A DNA stretch of 64,000 bases, from assembly GCA_023435225.1 (NCBI GenBank), contig JAEYRX010000061.1:9886-73885 (forward strand). The letters are read 5' to 3'. The stretch is from Bacillota bacterium. Lineage in GTDB: Bacteria; Bacillota; UBA4882; UBA8346. The notes under the pieces are model-generated. The model ran no database searches. It saw nothing but the letters and a program-made list of their open reading frames with translations, and had not been told where the DNA came from. The translations under genes were made by a program, and so were the position numbers. Shown here in pieces: positions 42,255 through 51,666 of this stretch. Position 1 is the first letter of the stretch. Each line of letters starts with the position of its first letter.

Positions 42255-43112
42255 ATGCCTACTACTTTTTGGACTCATACGATTTGGTTTATCCTTTTGG
42301 GAATTACCACCATCATTCAAGTTGTCTATATTATGGTAAAAGCCGAAAATCGCAGGCTGATGTTTACTTTTTACTTAACCGTATCCGGAATGGTTTATTT
42401 AATGGAAGTATTCTTATTTGGCATTCTCAGAGCTTATGATTATTACCCGATGATATTTCATCAGATATCAGCATTAGATGACAGTCTTGCCGGCAATATT
42501 TTCTCCCAGTTTTCCCTTGCGGCGTCCGCCCTTCTGATTTCATTTTTAAATCTCAAGTATTACTGGTACATAATTATTGCTTTAGCGTATGGCGGAATTG
42601 AAGAATTGTTTTTGTTCTTAGGCATTTATAAGCATCATTGGTATCAAACTTGGATGACGGTTGTCGGTCTTGTTTTACTATTTATTATTATTAAAATAAT
42701 GTATAATAATGTTTTTGGCGCACGCGCGCAGGAGCGCCCGGGGCGAATTTTTAAATACATACTTATATATTTCGCGGTTGTGGTTCCGTTTATCTTTCTA
42801 AGTTGGCCATTCAGGTTATTCGAGATCTTGACATTCAGTCTAAATAAACTTCCAAATCCCATCATCAGCGGTATGCTTCTATTCGCCATCAATTATAGTG
42901 TGCTCACAAATATAATCATGCCTTTATTTTTTCTGAAAGCCAAATGGTGGTGGAATGGGATCATCATTTTGTTCTTGTATATAGCCTACTATATTGCGGG
43001 TATGTTCAATTATATTGAAAGTAAAAATATAGGAATATTGATGTTGTTTGCTACGCTCCAAATTTTCGGGACGTATTTATTTGTATATATTTTTGACAGG
43101 TTATACGACTAA
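42255..43112 (+). CDS. Polytopic membrane protein, array member X3
   Basis: 285 residues, near-paralogue of X2: FWTHTIWFILLGITTIIQVV, RAYDYYPMIFHQISALDDSL, NIFSQFSLAASALLIS, GGIEELFLFLGIYKHHWYQT. The C-terminus FGTYLFVYIFDRLYD matches X2. GAGGG lies 9 bp before the ATG. Between X2 and X3 (42037-42254) no gene is seen. The high conservation with X2 along the full length points to recent tandem duplication. Confidence 0.8.
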   Translation: MPTTFWTHTIWFILLGITTIIQVVYIMVKAENRRLMFTFYLTVSGMVYLMEVFLFGILRAYDYYPMIFHQISALDDSLAGNIFSQFSLAASALLISFLNLKYYWYIIIALAYGGIEELFLFLGIYKHHWYQTWMTVVGLVLLFIIIKIMYNNVFGARAQERPGRIFKYILIYFAVVVPFIFLSWPFRLFEILTFSLNKLPNPIISGMLLFAINYSVLTNIIMPLFFLKAKWWWNGIIILFLYIAYYIAGMFNYIESKNIGILMLFATLQIFGTYLFVYIFDRLYD

Positions 43113-43136
43113 TTTTCTAACTAAAGGATTAAATTT

Positions 43137-44012
43137 TTGAGTTATAGTATGCAAAATTTATTCTGGTATATTGGTTTGGCGGTCGTTGGCGTTGTATGTG
43201 CAGCCTACGCTATATTTATGAAAAGAAACGTCTACAAAGTTTCGACACTGGTGGTTTTTTATTTATTCTCAGCCGGTTTGTCATGGCTAGGCGAATTTAT
43301 TGTATTAGGAATTTTTAATTCCTATGCATATAAAACCGGTTTGTTTGCCAACCCTTGGGCCCAAAACCTACTGGGACATTTGATACTCAATACATCACTT
43401 TACCCGGCTGCAGCAACCGTTATGGCGGCTTATTCGTTGCGGCATGGCTGGGTTAGCTTGGTTGCGGCTTTGTTTATCCTTATCGAATATCTTTTTATTA
43501 AAATAAACCTATATGAGCACCATTGGTGGACATACTATATGACAGTTATTGCAGTTATTATTTATCTATCTTTTTCCCGTATATGGTTTGTGAAAATGAT
43601 TAAAAACCGTCAAGGATTAACGAGAGCAGTAACTTTCTTCTTTGCCGGAATGCTAATCATCCACACTCCCGCTCCACTACTGTTGCTTTTAGGGAAACAG
43701 CACTACCAATTGGATATAGTTAATAATTTGATTGATAACTTATATCTATCCAGTATTATAATTACTTTTTCTTATCATTTGATTGAAGTTTTCCTTGCGG
43801 TATTATTTACTTGTATTCTTAAAAAATGGTATTGGAAAGTCCCGCTCCTTATTGTACCTCTTGTTGCTCAAGGTATATTTGCAAAAATGAACATTTTGAT
43901 TCTAAAGAACGGGTGGAATTTGGTTTATACTATACTTATTTTTGAAATATCTATGATTGTATTTGTTTTGGGTGAAAAATATACTTTAAGATCTGATGAT
44001 TCCATGAGCTAG
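43137..44012 (+). CDS. Polytopic membrane protein, divergent array member X4
   Basis: 291 residues. The same layout, but only distantly similar to X1-X3. ILIEYLFIKINLYEHHWWTY is the equivalent of the array signature, then YMTVIAV. VVFYLFSAGLSWLGEFIVLG aligns with the second helix of the others, and GIFNSYAYKTG with their RAYDYYP region. The start is TTG with AAAGGA 7 bp before it. It begins 24 bp after X3, so the two are co-transcribed. Function unknown. Confidence 0.75.
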   Translation: MSYSMQNLFWYIGLAVVGVVCAAYAIFMKRNVYKVSTLVVFYLFSAGLSWLGEFIVLGIFNSYAYKTGLFANPWAQNLLGHLILNTSLYPAAATVMAAYSLRHGWVSLVAALFILIEYLFIKINLYEHHWWTYYMTVIAVIIYLSFSRIWFVKMIKNRQGLTRAVTFFFAGMLIIHTPAPLLLLLGKQHYQLDIVNNLIDNLYLSSIIITFSYHLIEVFLAVLFTCILKKWYWKVPLLIVPLVAQGIFAKMNILILKNGWNLVYTILIFEISMIVFVLGEKYTLRSDDSMS

Positions 44013-44239
44013 TATAAAACACCTAATTTTGTAACCATTTGGTAAAAGAAAATGCTATATAAGATCTCCATGATTACATAAAGATAAACATATAATTCTT
44101 TTTTGATAAGAGATAAAAATAGATGATAAAGAATATTGTCCACGATATCGGTGCTATGATGTGAAGCCCGGGAAAAGCGCATTAAATTCTTGATTGATGG
44201 ATTCAATGATCTATTGATTGGATCAAAAGCTTTAAACAA
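44009..44239 (-). CDS. Doubtful small membrane protein frame
   Basis: 76 codons from a TTG with no ribosome site, overlapping the end of X4 by 4 bp. The C-terminal half is hydrophobic (YVYLYVIMEILYSIFFYQM). It may be the tail of a decayed gene whose upstream part is in the adjacent remnant. Called only tentatively. Confidence 0.2.
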   Translation of the reverse strand: MFKAFDPINRSLNPSIKNLMRFSRASHHSTDIVDNILYHLFLSLIKKELYVYLYVIMEILYSIFFYQMVTKLGVLY

Positions 44240-44317
44240 ATCTTTAAAAATAATTGTACGGAAAAGAATGTTCCGGTTTGTTTTTACCCATCAATGAAAT
44301 TAAATTTTTCAAAGCCC

Positions 44318-44482
44318 CTAGAGTTCCACTTTGTTATAATTTACCCCATTGTTTTTACTCAATAAATAGTCCATCAACATCGCCAAAAAATAAGGACCAA
44401 GCACATCCAAAAAAGTTAAGAATAAAAACCACCAACCTGCTTTATAATGGACAACCCCCGCCTTATACAGTAAATAACGGAC
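44318..44482 (-). pseudogene. C-terminal remnant of a membrane protein
   Basis: A minus-strand frame with GWWFLFLTFLDVLGPYFLAM and a polar end (SKNNGVNYNKVEL-stop) but no start; it opens at a TAA. It follows directly after the 44514 gene on the same strand. The hydrophobic pattern is that of a last membrane helix plus cytoplasmic tail, as in CBO0543-like proteins. The plus-strand frame 44254-44517 over it is not coding-like. Confidence 0.4.
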
Positions 44483-44513
44483 TTATAAGTACTCACTCCA
44501 ATGCAGAACAGAT

Positions 44514-44999
44514 TTAACCCAACGGTTTTTCATTTGGCGCTAACCCCGGATCTTTGAAGAAAAGCCGGAGGAAGGCGAGGGCCAAACTATGAGTGATGAT
44601 GGCTATAAAGATCATTTCTTGGTGCGACCAATTGATAATCTCGATATGGCCTTCAACGGCGGATAAAAAGAAAGCAGCTGGGGATACCAGTGAAAGCGCA
44701 GTGAGGATGTAAAACTTAAATCTGGGATAATTCAAAACCAGGAAATAAAAGGCAATCATTTCCCCAAACCAGGCGACGGAAATAAAAAAGGGAGTATCGG
44801 CCACCATAAAAAGTCCGGGCGGATAATACCAGACCTTTAAAATTTTAACGGCGCTGTAGTTGATGATGAAGGTTAAAATAAATCCGATGCAAAATGCCGG
44901 TAGCCATAATTTTTTTAGCCAGCGAACCGGGGTGAATATGAAGACCATCGCCCAGATGGCGGCGGCCATGAACAGCCAATTGAGACCATGTTTAATCAT
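44514..44999 (-). CDS. Small polytopic membrane protein (CBO0543-like)
   Basis: 161 residues with five predicted helices. WFGEMIAFYFLVLNYPRFKFY and SAVEGHIEIINWSHQEM echo the E...G.i...W pattern of the CBO0543 family, but the match is weak. It ends GLAPNEKPLG. The ribosome site is not obvious (ATATTATG before the start). It closes the membrane-protein array on the side away from the ger operon. Function unknown. Confidence 0.6.
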   Translation of the reverse strand: MIKHGLNWLFMAAAIWAMVFIFTPVRWLKKLWLPAFCIGFILTFIINYSAVKILKVWYYPPGLFMVADTPFFISVAWFGEMIAFYFLVLNYPRFKFYILTALSLVSPAAFFLSAVEGHIEIINWSHQEMIFIAIITHSLALAFLRLFFKDPGLAPNEKPLG

Positions 45000-45097
45000 A
45001 ATATTAGTATGAAAAGATGTTAATTAAATTATGCTGATACTTTGAAAATAAAGGATCTAATCAGAGAAATGCTGGTTGACTAAAATAAGCGATTTAA

Positions 45098-45168
45098 TCT
45101 GTGTTAATCCCGTCTATTAAAACCTTGTTTTTGACAGGATTTACACGAGATTTACTCGGATTAAAATT
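45098..45168. repeat. Dispersed inverted repeat, family D
   Basis: TTAATCTGTGTTAATCCCGTC ends one arm and GACAGGATTTACACGAGATT begins the other. Related pieces: 5455-5495, 53517-53594, 58519-58552 and 62702-62735. Repeats of this AATCCGTGTTAATCC kind are common in intergenic DNA of several phyla. Confidence 0.5.
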
Positions 45169-45225
45169 TTATACCTATCCCAACAAAGCCGGGACATAAG
45201 TTCATTTGTTATATGGCTAAATGAT

Positions 45226-46095
45226 TTAAGATACCGAACTTAATTTCCTAAAGATCTCCGCCAGAGAAGCTTCCATTGAATGAACCGAAATAATTTGGTC
45301 CTCCCGATAGAGATCCTTGATTTTCAGTAAATTTTCCGTATTCGGTTCCAGTATTTCTTCCCGGATTTCGCTGTTTTCGCAGTAAATAATTTTTAGGGAA
45401 GGACTACCGTATTTTTCTTTTAAAACATGAGTCTCTGCTAAGATAATAAGCTTTCCATGATTAATAAAACCGATATAATCGCAAAGTTCATCAACTTCCT
45501 CCATATCGTGGCTGGTTAAGAGGATAGTGATTCCCCGGGCTTTCAACTCTAAAATATAATCCCTGATAATCCTGGATGATACCGGATCCAAACCGGAACA
45601 GGGCTCATCCAGGAATAAGATTTCCGGTTGGTGAATTAGCGCTCGTAGAATTAGTATCCGTTGCTTCATCCCTTTGGAATAGACTTTCACCGGTTCATGA
45701 GCCCGGTCCCATAAATCCATTCTCTCTAAGAGCGGACGGATTGAAGATATAGGTTGAGCATATAGTTTACAAAAAATAGCCAAGTTCTGAAATCCGGAAA
45801 GATTCTCAAATAGATTGGTTTTTTCAAAAACCACCCCTATTTTGGCATGAATTTGTTTGACTTCTTTTTGAAGACTATATCCTAAAATAGCGGCTTCACC
45901 GGATGACGGACGGGAAAGCCCCATCAGGATTCTCATAGTAGTACTTTTACCGGCTCCGTTTGGCCCCAGTAAACCCAAAGTCTGCCCTGATTTAACGGAA
46001 AAGGACAAATTATCAACTACGGTTCGTTTCCCATATATCTTTGAGAGCCGGGAAACAATAATGGCCTCTTCATCAATGACAGTTGTTTTCTGCAT
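45226..46095 (-). CDS. ABC transporter ATP-binding protein
   Basis: 289 residues. Walker A GPNGAGKST (44-52), Q-loop in VVFEKTNLF, signature YSKGMKQRI (LSGGQ equivalent, first Ser-Gly altered), Walker B LFLDEPCSGLDP, and switch His in LLTSHDMEE. It powers the permease encoded just upstream; Ccm/Nat/DrrA-type exporters have this organisation. The start at 46095 (MQKTT) is used because GAGGTG ends 4 bp before it. It begins 8 bp downstream of the permease stop side, so the two are coupled. The C-terminal ~75 residues form the usual accessory domain of DrrA-like proteins. Confidence 0.9.
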   Translation of the reverse strand: MQKTTVIDEEAIIVSRLSKIYGKRTVVDNLSFSVKSGQTLGLLGPNGAGKSTTMRILMGLSRPSSGEAAILGYSLQKEVKQIHAKIGVVFEKTNLFENLSGFQNLAIFCKLYAQPISSIRPLLERMDLWDRAHEPVKVYSKGMKQRILILRALIHQPEILFLDEPCSGLDPVSSRIIRDYILELKARGITILLTSHDMEEVDELCDYIGFINHGKLIILAETHVLKEKYGSPSLKIIYCENSEIREEILEPNTENLLKIKDLYREDQIISVHSMEASLAEIFRKLSSVS

Positions 46096-46103
46096 ATAAC
46101 ACC

Positions 46104-47126
46104 TCAAAAGTCCGCCTTATATTTCAGGATATAATTGATAATTATCAAGCTGAAGATGATTTCCAGCAATAGAACCATACCATAAATAGAAGCTAAGTCA
46201 TTAATTGGATTTGGAAGGAGTGAACGTTCGAAACCGTAAAGTATCAAGTATGATGGGAAAATAGTCAACAGGCCTTTCCAGTTAAATGACAAATCCTTAA
46301 TCATCATAGGTAAAGCTGATATTATATATGCAAGAGTAGCGATAGTCCTGGCGAATAAGGCTCCCGGTGAAAATAAGCCGATTAAAATAGAAATAGCCGA
46401 ATAAATCATACAGCCCAGTATAGTAAAAATAATTACTGTTCCAATGTTTATGCTGGCGCCGGTTAATAACAGGCTTAATAATACGGCGCTGGTCCCAATT
46501 ATCGTATTCCAACCGAGTTTTGCCAGTAAATAATCGGTTAAAGTCATTGGTGATACGAGAAGGGCATGAAAAGTCTGGCGTTCTTTCTCATCGGAGATTG
46601 CCGCTGCTGCTTGTAATAAGCAGACTGTTAGAACGATTTGAATCAACCAGATCGGAAATGAAACCCAACGGGTTTGGATAGCTTTATTTTGGTATACCAA
46701 ATCAATCCTGGGGACGCTTTTAGGGGAAAACGATTGTAGAATTGCTACATTTATGGAATTAACAATTAAAGTAGATTCCTTGAGTTTAGTTTTATCGACT
46801 AACAATCGAATGGAGCCCGAAGGATTAATAGCGGAATCAAGAATCAAACCGTCTATTTCTCCTTTGATCAGAGCATTCTTCGCTTTTTGTTCGTTTTGAT
46901 AACTGTTTAATTTAAGTTGAGGAGCGGAAAGAACTGTTTTAACGGATGAACTTAGCTCCGAATAGTAACCAATGGTAAAATTCTTTGATTCGGCTTGACG
47001 ATAGATAACCGCATATAAAAAAGTAATAAATAACGGCAAAATGAGAACAATAATCCAGGTTTTACCGGAAAAGAACTCAATAAAGTCACGTTCGATTAAT
47101 GTAAAGAAATTTTTTAGATGAAACAT
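46104..47126 (-). CDS. ABC-2-type transporter permease
   Basis: About 340 residues. One N-terminal helix (WIIVLILPLFITFLYAVIY), a large external domain (about 50-170) and five to six C-terminal helices, including the EKERQTFHALLVSPM coupling loop that is typical of ABC-2 permeases. With the adjacent ATPase it forms an exporter for a drug, lipid or sodium; the substrate is unknown. The ATG at 47126 has AGAGAGG 5 bp before it. A terminator separates this operon from the RND locus. Confidence 0.87.
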   Translation of the reverse strand: MFHLKNFFTLIERDFIEFFSGKTWIIVLILPLFITFLYAVIYRQAESKNFTIGYYSELSSSVKTVLSAPQLKLNSYQNEQKAKNALIKGEIDGLILDSAINPSGSIRLLVDKTKLKESTLIVNSINVAILQSFSPKSVPRIDLVYQNKAIQTRWVSFPIWLIQIVLTVCLLQAAAAISDEKERQTFHALLVSPMTLTDYLLAKLGWNTIIGTSAVLLSLLLTGASINIGTVIIFTILGCMIYSAISILIGLFSPGALFARTIATLAYIISALPMMIKDLSFNWKGLLTIFPSYLILYGFERSLLPNPINDLASIYGMVLLLEIIFSLIIINYILKYKADF

Positions 47127-47182
47127 GAAGACCTCTCTACGAACTTTTTCCATCTTAAATATAAACCATTTGTTAATGCAAG

Positions 47183-47224
47183 AAAATACAGGCTCTTTTT
47201 AAGAATATAGAACCTGTATTTTCA
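47183..47224 (-). terminator. Terminator between the RND and ABC operons
   Basis: AAAATACAGG (47183-47192) and CCTGTATTTT (47213-47222), 10-bp perfect stem. It ends the RND transcript after the small peptide gene. Confidence 0.65.
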
Positions 47225-47258
47225 GTAAATAAATAAAATTTTGTTTGAAAATATGAAG

Positions 47259-47324
47259 TCAAAATTCATGTTTTATGAAGTACCACATTAAAAAGATGAC
47301 CGCCAATATACCGATTATTTCCAT
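47259..47324 (-). CDS. 21-residue single-helix membrane peptide at the end of the RND operon
   Basis: MEIIGILAVIFLMWYFIKHE then F: one hydrophobic helix flanked by Glu at the start and Lys-His-Glu at the end. GAGGTG lies 6 bp before the ATG, as good as any site in the window. It lies 103 bp after the stop of the RND gene, same strand, and before the terminator at 47183-47224, so it is probably on the same transcript. Small helices such as AcrZ and KdpF bind large transporters in other bacteria, so a pump-associated role is a natural inference. No homology to those is claimed. Confidence 0.6.
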   Translation of the reverse strand: MEIIGILAVIFLMWYFIKHEF

Positions 47325-47427
47325 TAAACTCACCTCTTCTAAAAATTAGATCAAAATGGATACTCGGAAAATTTTCGTATCTTTTTTTAGTATATCCATA
47401 AAACAGATGATTAATACATTAAAATTA

Positions 47428-50400
47428 TTATCGGTGATACTCCAGCGACTGGGCCGACTTATGAAGGATTTTCCGTTTGGTCCAGGTGGCAATATCATCC
47501 AGGATACTATAAACAACCGGGATAATTACTAAAGTCAGTAAAGTACAAAATGATAATCCGCCGATGACTACTACTGCCAGTGAAGCATTGAGCATACCGC
47601 CGTCACCTTTACCGATAGCCAGAGGTATTAAACCCAATATGGTTGTCAAGGTGGTCATAAGTACCGGCCTTAGCCGGGTCGGCCCGGCTTTCAGGATTGC
47701 TTCGCGGCGGGATAGACCACGACTACGAAGTGTCTCTATATAGTCAACTAACACTATGGCGTTATTAACAACTATACCCGCCAGCATGATCACACCAATA
47801 AATGATGTTACGTTTAAAGTGTGTCCTGTCAGGAAAAGGCTCCAAGTAACTCCAAATAGAGTTAGTGGGAGTGTTCCCATAATTGCTAAAGGATGAATCA
47901 AGTTTTCGTATTGAACGGTAATCACCATATAAACAAAGAATATCGCTAGGAGAAAAGCTATCAAAAGAGCGCTATTTGAATCTTGCATACTCTTGACCTG
48001 TCCTCCCATGGAAAAGCGGTAATTATTCGGAAAAACGATCTCTTTCTTGATTTCTTGTTCAATTCTATTTGCTATCTTACCCAAGTCTGTTCCAATAAAT
48101 TTGGAATTTACTTGGACTTGACGGGATTGATTTTCGCGTGTTATTTGACTTGGTCCTTTGGTCGGAGTGAAGATAACTACCTCTTTGAGAGGAATTACAT
48201 TTCCGGTTGAAGATTGAACATATATTTTTTCAAGATCCCTTATTGTTTGGCGGTCATCCGATTTTAATTGTAAGAAGATATCATATTCCTCTCCGGACAG
48301 TCGAATTTTGGAAGCCGCAGAGCCCTTAAAAGCTGTTTGAATTGTACTGGCGATTGTTGATGCGGATAGACCATAGGCGCCGGCCCGTTCCCGGTTGATT
48401 CGAAGTTGTAGTTCCGGTCTGCCGGTTTTCCAGTTGGTTTCTACCTCCCTGGTCTCGGGGATACTTTTAATTAGGTTTTCGATATCGGATGCTAATTTTC
48501 CGAGTATTTCCAGTTCGGGGCCTTCAATATTAATAACAATAGGAGCCCCTCCGGCATTAGGACCATGTTGTTCTTCTTCAACGGTAATTTTTACTCCTGG
48601 CATCCCCTTTAAAGCTGAGCGGGCATCTTCCAATAATTGCTCCATGGGTTTTTCGGTTCCTTTTTCCATGGTTACATACACGGAGCCTTTCTCACTTTCT
48701 TCACTGTTGCTACCGAATCCGAAACCTGATGAACCGATGATTGAAAAGACCATTTCCACTTGTGGTGTTTTCCGCATAATTGATTCGATTTGTCGGGCAA
48801 CACTATCGGTGGTTTCCAAATTAGTCCCCAGAGGCAACTCGAAACCGACTGTAAATTCTTTTTGGCCGATGGAAGGCATAAATTCCATTTTAATTCCAAG
48901 GAAAAATGGTACTATTCCAAGAATAAAAGTTAGAAAAGCAAATAAAACTACTCTTTTACGGTGATTAATGGCCCAAGTTAACATGTTGCGGTAGATCTGC
49001 TCAATCTTGCCCAGACGGAGGTCATCGTTAGTCTGTGTTTTAACCTGATGCTGCTTAAATGAAAAATTCATTATTTTAGCGGATAGGGTTGGGATGACCG
49101 TAAGGGCGACCACTAAAGATGCAACCAACGAAAACGAAACGGTATAGGCCATTTCTTTAAAAATTTGAGCCGATATATCTTCAACAAACAGAACCGGCGC
49201 AAATACAATAATTGTAGTTAAGGTAGAAGCGGTAATAGCTAAGCCAACTTCCGAAGCCCCGTTGGTGGCCGCTTCAAGCGCATTGTAGCCCTCTTCACGA
49301 TGCCGTTGGATGCTTTCCAATACTACAATAGCGTTGTCCACCAACATACCGATACCCAACGCCAAACCACCCATGGAAACAAGATTTAGGGTTAGTTTTG
49401 AAAAATAAATCATGGCAAAAGTAATAATAATTGAGATTGGAATAGCGACCGAAATGATTAATGTGCTTCGGACACTACGTAAGAAGAAATAAAGAATTAA
49501 AACAGCAAGTAAACCGCCTATAACAGCATTTTGGGTTACGTTCTTCAATGAGCTTTCGATAAATTCGGCTTGTTCAAAAACCTTATAGACTTTAGCCTGG
49601 TTGCCGATTTGTTGCTGAGTTTCGTTCCATGCTTTTCGAACTTCACGGGTCACTAGGACGGTGTTAGCGTCACTTTCTTTCATGATGATAATCATCAGAC
49701 TTTCATCCCCGTTAATACGCGAGAGCTGTTTGCGTTGATGGTAGGTGTCTTTGATCTCGGCCAGCTCTTGTAAAGGGATGATAGCGCCACTGGGTAACGT
49801 AATTTTGATGGATTTGAATTCTTCAACGCTGCTAAATTCCCCAATGGTACGGAGAGTTAATTCATTACGCCCTTCATTTACTACACCACCGGGGAGATTG
49901 ATGTTTTCCCTAGTAATTGCTTGAGCGATAAAGTCGGGAGAGATCTTATAAAAGGCAAGTTTATCGGCTGATAATAATACTTGAATCTCCCGGGTCAACC
50001 CGCCGCTGATTGAGACGGAAGCGACACCGGGGATTCTTTCTAATCTGGGTTTAATCTTGTCTTCTGCTAACCTGGTGGCTTCAGCCAAACCTTTCGGACT
50101 GGACATACCCCAGAAAACAATGGGTATCATTGATGGGTCCATTTTAAAAATAATCGGATCACTGGCGTCGGTAGGAAGCGCCCGTTTTACCAGATCGATA
50201 CGTTCCCTCATCTTTAAGTTGGTAAAGTCCATATCGGTTCCGTAATTACACTCGGCTACAATTACCGAATTGCCCGGGGATGAGGTGGAATTAACTTTTT
50301 TTACATTAGGAACGGCGCTGATAGCTTCTTCAAGGGGACGTGTCACTAATTTTTCTATCTCTTCCGGCCCTACTCCTTCATAGGAAGTCATTATCATAAT

Positions 50401-50535
50401 GGTTGGGAATTCAATATTAGGATAAAGATCTAATTTAACCATTGATAATGATACTAATCCTAAAGTGACGGCGAATAAAACGAACATTAAGACCCCAATC
50501 GGACGACGCATACATAATTCGATCAGCTTTTGCAT
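47428..50535 (-). CDS. RND efflux pump, HAE1/AcrB-like inner-membrane transporter
   Basis: 1035 residues, full length. TM1 (IGVLMFVLFAVTLGLVSLSM), two periplasmic loops and the TM4 relay region GLALGIGMLVDNAIVVLESI with its conserved Asp are intact, as is TM10 (GVIMLAGIVVNNAIVLVDYI). It uses the proton gradient to export drugs, lipids or surfactants in trimers. In Bacillus the homologue is YerP/SwrC. The adaptor gene ends 1 bp before this one starts, and TetR is further upstream. No TolC-like gene is present in the window; the putative porin at 7239 is not a TolC. The 21-aa gene follows. Confidence 0.95.
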   Translation of the reverse strand: MQKLIELCMRRPIGVLMFVLFAVTLGLVSLSMVKLDLYPNIEFPTIMIMTSYEGVGPEEIEKLVTRPLEEAISAVPNVKKVNSTSSPGNSVIVAECNYGTDMDFTNLKMRERIDLVKRALPTDASDPIIFKMDPSMIPIVFWGMSSPKGLAEATRLAEDKIKPRLERIPGVASVSISGGLTREIQVLLSADKLAFYKISPDFIAQAITRENINLPGGVVNEGRNELTLRTIGEFSSVEEFKSIKITLPSGAIIPLQELAEIKDTYHQRKQLSRINGDESLMIIIMKESDANTVLVTREVRKAWNETQQQIGNQAKVYKVFEQAEFIESSLKNVTQNAVIGGLLAVLILYFFLRSVRSTLIISVAIPISIIITFAMIYFSKLTLNLVSMGGLALGIGMLVDNAIVVLESIQRHREEGYNALEAATNGASEVGLAITASTLTTIIVFAPVLFVEDISAQIFKEMAYTVSFSLVASLVVALTVIPTLSAKIMNFSFKQHQVKTQTNDDLRLGKIEQIYRNMLTWAINHRKRVVLFAFLTFILGIVPFFLGIKMEFMPSIGQKEFTVGFELPLGTNLETTDSVARQIESIMRKTPQVEMVFSIIGSSGFGFGSNSEESEKGSVYVTMEKGTEKPMEQLLEDARSALKGMPGVKITVEEEQHGPNAGGAPIVINIEGPELEILGKLASDIENLIKSIPETREVETNWKTGRPELQLRINRERAGAYGLSASTIASTIQTAFKGSAASKIRLSGEEYDIFLQLKSDDRQTIRDLEKIYVQSSTGNVIPLKEVVIFTPTKGPSQITRENQSRQVQVNSKFIGTDLGKIANRIEQEIKKEIVFPNNYRFSMGGQVKSMQDSNSALLIAFLLAIFFVYMVITVQYENLIHPLAIMGTLPLTLFGVTWSLFLTGHTLNVTSFIGVIMLAGIVVNNAIVLVDYIETLRSRGLSRREAILKAGPTRLRPVLMTTLTTILGLIPLAIGKGDGGMLNASLAVVVIGGLSFCTLLTLVIIPVVYSILDDIATWTKRKILHKSAQSLEYHR

Positions 50536-50536
50536 G

Positions 50537-51568
50537 CTATTTCACCACAACTTTCGAGCCGTCTTCCAGATTATTCTGGCCTAGAACGACTACGGAATCT
50601 TTTTCATTTAAACCGGAGAGTATCTCTACCATCTTGCCGTCGGAAACTCCGAGAGTCACGATGTTACGATGAGCAACGTTATCCGTAACGGTATATACCG
50701 CTTTTGTTCCAACTTCATCAATAATGGCTTCGGCCGGTATCATTAAAGCATTATTTCGTTCATTAAAGGTTAAAGTAGCTTGGGCCAGCATTCCCGCCCG
50801 GAACTGCCGGGATGAGTTATTAAGGGCGATTTTAACCGGGAAGGTCTTGGTAGCCTTGTCGGCAGCCGGTGATAATTGAGTGATTTTTCCCCTAAAAGAT
50901 TGGTCGGGAAATGAAGAAAAAGTAATCTTGGCGCTCTGTCCGATTTTGGCCTGGCTAATATAACTGTCGCTTAAATTGATAGTGACAAAAACCGTAGATA
51001 AATCTACTACAGATAATATTGAGGCAGTTTGACCTACTAACTGGCCTTTGGTTGCCGTACAGTATCCTATTTGACCGCTGAACGGAGCCCGGATCTGGGT
51101 GTCGCTCAATTGGTTTTTAGCTTGTTCATAGGCTGCTTGATCGATTTGAAACTGAGCTTGGGCTCTTTCAAACTCTTGCGGTGAGATTATTTCTTCGTTA
51201 TACAACTTCTGTGAGCGGTCAAAGTTTTCTTTGCTCTGCTTATAGGAAGCTTCCGCTCTGGCCAAGTTGATGGCGGTATCGGTCTTTTCCAATTCAACCA
51301 ATACTTGATTGGTAGTTACGTAATCTCCCATTTTAACGTAAACATTAGCTACACGTCCGGCTACTTTGGGGATGATATTCACTTCCTGATTGGCTTCTAA
51401 AGCGCCGGTGGCGACAAACAACTCCCCTAAGGAGCCCCTTTCTACCTGAGCAATTTTAACTGGGATTGCTTGAACGCTGGAAACGGCTTTATTTTTCCGG
51501 CCGCATCCTGCCAGCAATGATAAAGTTAAAATAATAATAAGGATAAAAATAGAGAATTTTTTCAACAT
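50537..51568 (-). CDS. RND efflux adaptor (membrane fusion protein), lipoprotein
   Basis: 343 residues. Lipobox LSLLAGC (Cys 22), then the beta-barrel and lipoyl halves: NIIPKVAGRVANVYVKMGDY, the hairpin with QSKENFDRSQKLYNEEIISP, IRAPFSGQIGYCTATKGQLV, and the barrel VVDLSTVFVTINLSDSYI. It links the pump to an outer channel or the envelope. The ribosome site is AGGAGGTTACC. Repeat B7 and its own upstream spacer separate it from tetR, so it may have its own promoter. Its stop and the RND start are 1 bp apart. Confidence 0.93.
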   Translation of the reverse strand: MLKKFSIFILIIILTLSLLAGCGRKNKAVSSVQAIPVKIAQVERGSLGELFVATGALEANQEVNIIPKVAGRVANVYVKMGDYVTTNQVLVELEKTDTAINLARAEASYKQSKENFDRSQKLYNEEIISPQEFERAQAQFQIDQAAYEQAKNQLSDTQIRAPFSGQIGYCTATKGQLVGQTASILSVVDLSTVFVTINLSDSYISQAKIGQSAKITFSSFPDQSFRGKITQLSPAADKATKTFPVKIALNNSSRQFRAGMLAQATLTFNERNNALMIPAEAIIDEVGTKAVYTVTDNVAHRNIVTLGVSDGKMVEILSGLNEKDSVVVLGQNNLEDGSKVVVK

Positions 51569-51666
51569 TTTGGTAACCTCCTACATATGTAACGGTATTA
51601 CTTTTAAAGATATTTCATTAATTTAAATAAATATACGATAATTCTTTGTTAAAGTTTTCTTATAAA

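Noticed and set aside
44254..44517. 87-codon plus-strand frame
   Set aside because: Opposite strand of a membrane-protein remnant; Pro/Asn-rich and without a start site.
48395..48964. 189-codon plus-strand frame
   Set aside because: Antisense to the RND pump gene.
47428..51568. Complete tripartite efflux locus with TolC
   Set aside because: Only the adaptor and RND pump are present; no outer channel gene lies in the operon.
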